A stretch of 6,772 nucleotides of DNA, taken from assembly GCA_041675865.1 (NCBI GenBank), contig JBAYTA010000095.1, positions 1 to 6,772 of the forward strand, read 5' to 3'. The stretch is from DUVT01 sp041675865 (GTDB lineage Bacteria; Bacillota_I; Bacilli_A; ML615J-28; CAG-698). This document shows, in pieces, positions 5,394 to 6,772 of this stretch. The notes under the pieces were generated by a model. It was not told where the DNA came from. It ran no database searches and was given only the letters and a program-made list of their open reading frames with translations. The first letter of the stretch is position 1. Every line of letters begins with the position of its first letter. A program made the position numbers and the translations under genes.

Positions 5394-6772
5394 TTATTCT
5401 ATAAATTTTTCTTGAAAGAAACTCGAATCTATTATTTCTAGATTATATTTTGATGGACCATCTATTTGTTTACCATTGTACTTAAATCTAGAACCATGAC
5501 ATTTACAGTCATATGTTTTATCAACTGAATTAAATCTTAAACCACAGTGCATATGCGGACAAATTGCTTTCACAAGATAAATTTTTCCATCTTCATCTTT
5601 ATACATCCCTACTGGAAGGCCCCTATATTTAACTACCTTACCTGTATTAGGGCTTAATTTCCATGTTCTACATTGTGGGAATGTTCTAGTTTTTATTAAT
5701 GTAGGTAGCATTTTTGTATTATAGATTAATAAATCTTTGGTAAGTTTAACACGTTTTGGTTTAAAGATTTTTTCATATGGAGACTTTCTTCTTACAAGTA
5801 AATCTTTTATTATTGTTGCAGCTGCTATACTTGCTGCCATACCCCATTCATTAAAAGCTGCAACCATATAGATATTTTTTTTCACTTCGCCAATATAAGG
5901 AAAATAATCAGTTGACTGATAATCTTGTCCGCTCCAAGTGTATTCAAAATCATCAATCTGTAGATGATTTTTACCGAATGATTTTAATTGATTGATTTGT
6001 TCAAACTCAGGGATAAATTTATTTGAATTATGTGTTGCACCACTTACTAAAATTTTGTCTTCTCCATCAATATTAATGTATCTAATTGCGATTGTGTTTT
6101 TTGAATCAGTATTTATGTAATTAGCATCTTCAATTGTTTTATTTGCTTTACCGATTGTTGCATAAGCAATTTGAGGAATCATTTTCATAAAATAGAAATT
6201 GAATTTTTTATAAAAAGGATAATGAGAGCAAATAATAATCTTGTTTGCAATGATTGAGAAATTATTTAATGTTTTGGCGATTGGTTTTTTAGAGTTATTA
6301 ACTTCTACAATTTTTGTTTCTTCAAAAATCTTTATTCCGCGTTCAACTAATATATCTGATAATTTATCTAAGTATTTTACAACATTAAATCTACCTTGTT
6401 CTTTGATTTGCAGTGCTTTATATTTTGAGATAACTGGATCAATTGATGTTTCTTTAAAGTGAATCCCTAATTTTTGGTAAGCAACTCTTTCATTCTCTAT
6501 ATTTTTTAATTCATTTTCATTTAGAGCAAATAGATAGGAATTAACTAACTTAAAATCACAACTAATATTTTCTCTTTCAATAATGTCTTGAATTCTATTT
6601 AAGCCAAATTCATTAAAATCTTTATAAAGTCTAGCACTATCTATATTATGTTTTTTAATCAAGTCATGGTAAATGTAGCCATGTTGGAAAGTAACTTTAG
6701 CAGTTGTGGAAGAAGTGGTGTTTTGGTAGATTCTATTTTGATCTACCACTACTATATTATTTGAATATGGAA
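5394..6772 (-). CDS. FAD-dependent oxidoreductase with C-terminal Rieske [2Fe-2S] domain, 5' end outside the window
   Basis: This is a DAO-type flavoprotein fused to a Rieske domain, the architecture of B. subtilis YhfW, whose substrate I do not know. The frame stays open to the window edge. The GTG at 6749 is probably not the start: the codons before it read PYSNNIV, and with the next residues match the second beta strand of the FAD fold (VVVD, then TTSSTTAKVTFQHG, cf. GTTGxTTAKxTxQHG of relatives). The GxGxxG motif, about 40-50 residues, should lie beyond the window. Numbered from that GTG, the flavin-binding C-terminal part shows DYFPYIG (281-287) and the AAFNEWGMAAS segment (297-307). The Rieske domain at about 360-440 has Cys397-x-His399 and Cys415-x-x-His418 as cluster ligands, and Cys402 and Cys417 as the usual disulfide pair. 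The gene ends at a bidirectional terminator. It is probably a cytosolic redox enzyme. Confidence 0.93.
   Translation of the reverse strand, partial: PYSNNIVVVDQNRIYQNTTSSTTAKVTFQHGYIYHDLIKKHNIDSARLYKDFNEFGLNRIQDIIERENISCDFKLVNSYLFALNENELKNIENERVAYQKLGIHFKETSIDPVISKYKALQIKEQGRFNVVKYLDKLSDILVERGIKIFEETKIVEVNNSKKPIAKTLNNFSIIANKIIICSHYPFYKKFNFYFMKMIPQIAYATIGKANKTIEDANYINTDSKNTIAIRYINIDGEDKILVSGATHNSNKFIPEFEQINQLKSFGKNHLQIDDFEYTWSGQDYQSTDYFPYIGEVKKNIYMVAAFNEWGMAASIAAATIIKDLLVRRKSPYEKIFKPKRVKLTKDLLIYNTKMLPTLIKTRTFPQCRTWKLSPNTGKVVKYRGLPVGMYKDEDGKIYLVKAICPHMHCGLRFNSVDKTYDCKCHGSRFKYNGKQIDGPSKYNLEIIDSSFFQEKFIE

Noticed and set aside
6241..6462. Plus-strand open frame inside the Rieske oxidoreductase gene
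   Set aside because: Antisense shadow of the flavoprotein frame, which matches its family throughout.
6747..6749. GTG as the true start of the Rieske oxidoreductase
   Set aside because: The frame continues upstream to the window edge with residues that fit the FAD-fold second strand, and starting here would delete the essential dinucleotide-binding motif.
1..6772. A defence system, mobile element, CRISPR array or new biosynthetic cluster
   Set aside because: The genes are separate housekeeping or orphan functions with independent transcription; no transposase, integrase, nuclease, direct-repeat array or terminal repeats are visible.

Overview
The window is AT-rich bacterial DNA (roughly 30 % GC by eye) with tightly packed genes. 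Tryptophan is encoded by TGG where I checked (for example in the glutamyl-tRNA synthetase), and the visible stop codons are TAA or TAG, so the standard bacterial code is used rather than the Mycoplasma/Spiroplasma code. Low GC, Gram-positive-type ribosome binding sites (GAGG, GGGGAGG), single-gene transcripts and the mix of genes suggest a low-GC member of the Bacilli close to the Mollicutes (Acholeplasma-, Izemoplasma-, RF39- or Erysipelotrichales-like). The sequence alone does not fix the lineage.

Layout: (1) 75-1292 (+) encodes a one-chain iron-sulfur L-serine ammonia-lyase. (2) 1301-1789 (-) encodes phosphopantetheine adenylyltransferase CoaD, convergent with the first gene; a hairpin that overlaps both stop codons separates them. 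(3) 1790-1927 is a divergent promoter region with recognisable -35/-10 elements for coaD and for the next gene. (4) 1928-3661 (+) encodes a 577-residue half ABC exporter whose nucleotide-binding domain keeps the family outline but has lost almost every ATP-handling motif. (5) 3697-5136 (+) encodes glutamyl-tRNA synthetase GltX, placed just after a terminator-like hairpin with no room for a promoter in the gap. (6) 5158-5343 (+) encodes a 61-residue two-helix membrane protein, probably co-transcribed with gltX. (7) A long bidirectional terminator lies at 5342-5392. (8) 5394 to the window end (-) encodes a FAD-dependent oxidoreductase fused to a C-terminal Rieske [2Fe-2S] domain; its N-terminus lies beyond the window.

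Most of this is housekeeping: serine catabolism to pyruvate and ammonia, coenzyme A synthesis and tRNA charging. The genes do not form one pathway. I see no tRNA, rRNA, CRISPR array, insertion sequence or phage gene, and no defence or toxin system. The most unusual element is the ABC protein, which looks like an ABC exporter turned pseudo-ATPase: the reading frame is intact, but the A-loop, Walker A, Q-loop, signature, X-loop, Walker B aspartate and H-loop histidine are all altered, and no partner gene is adjacent.
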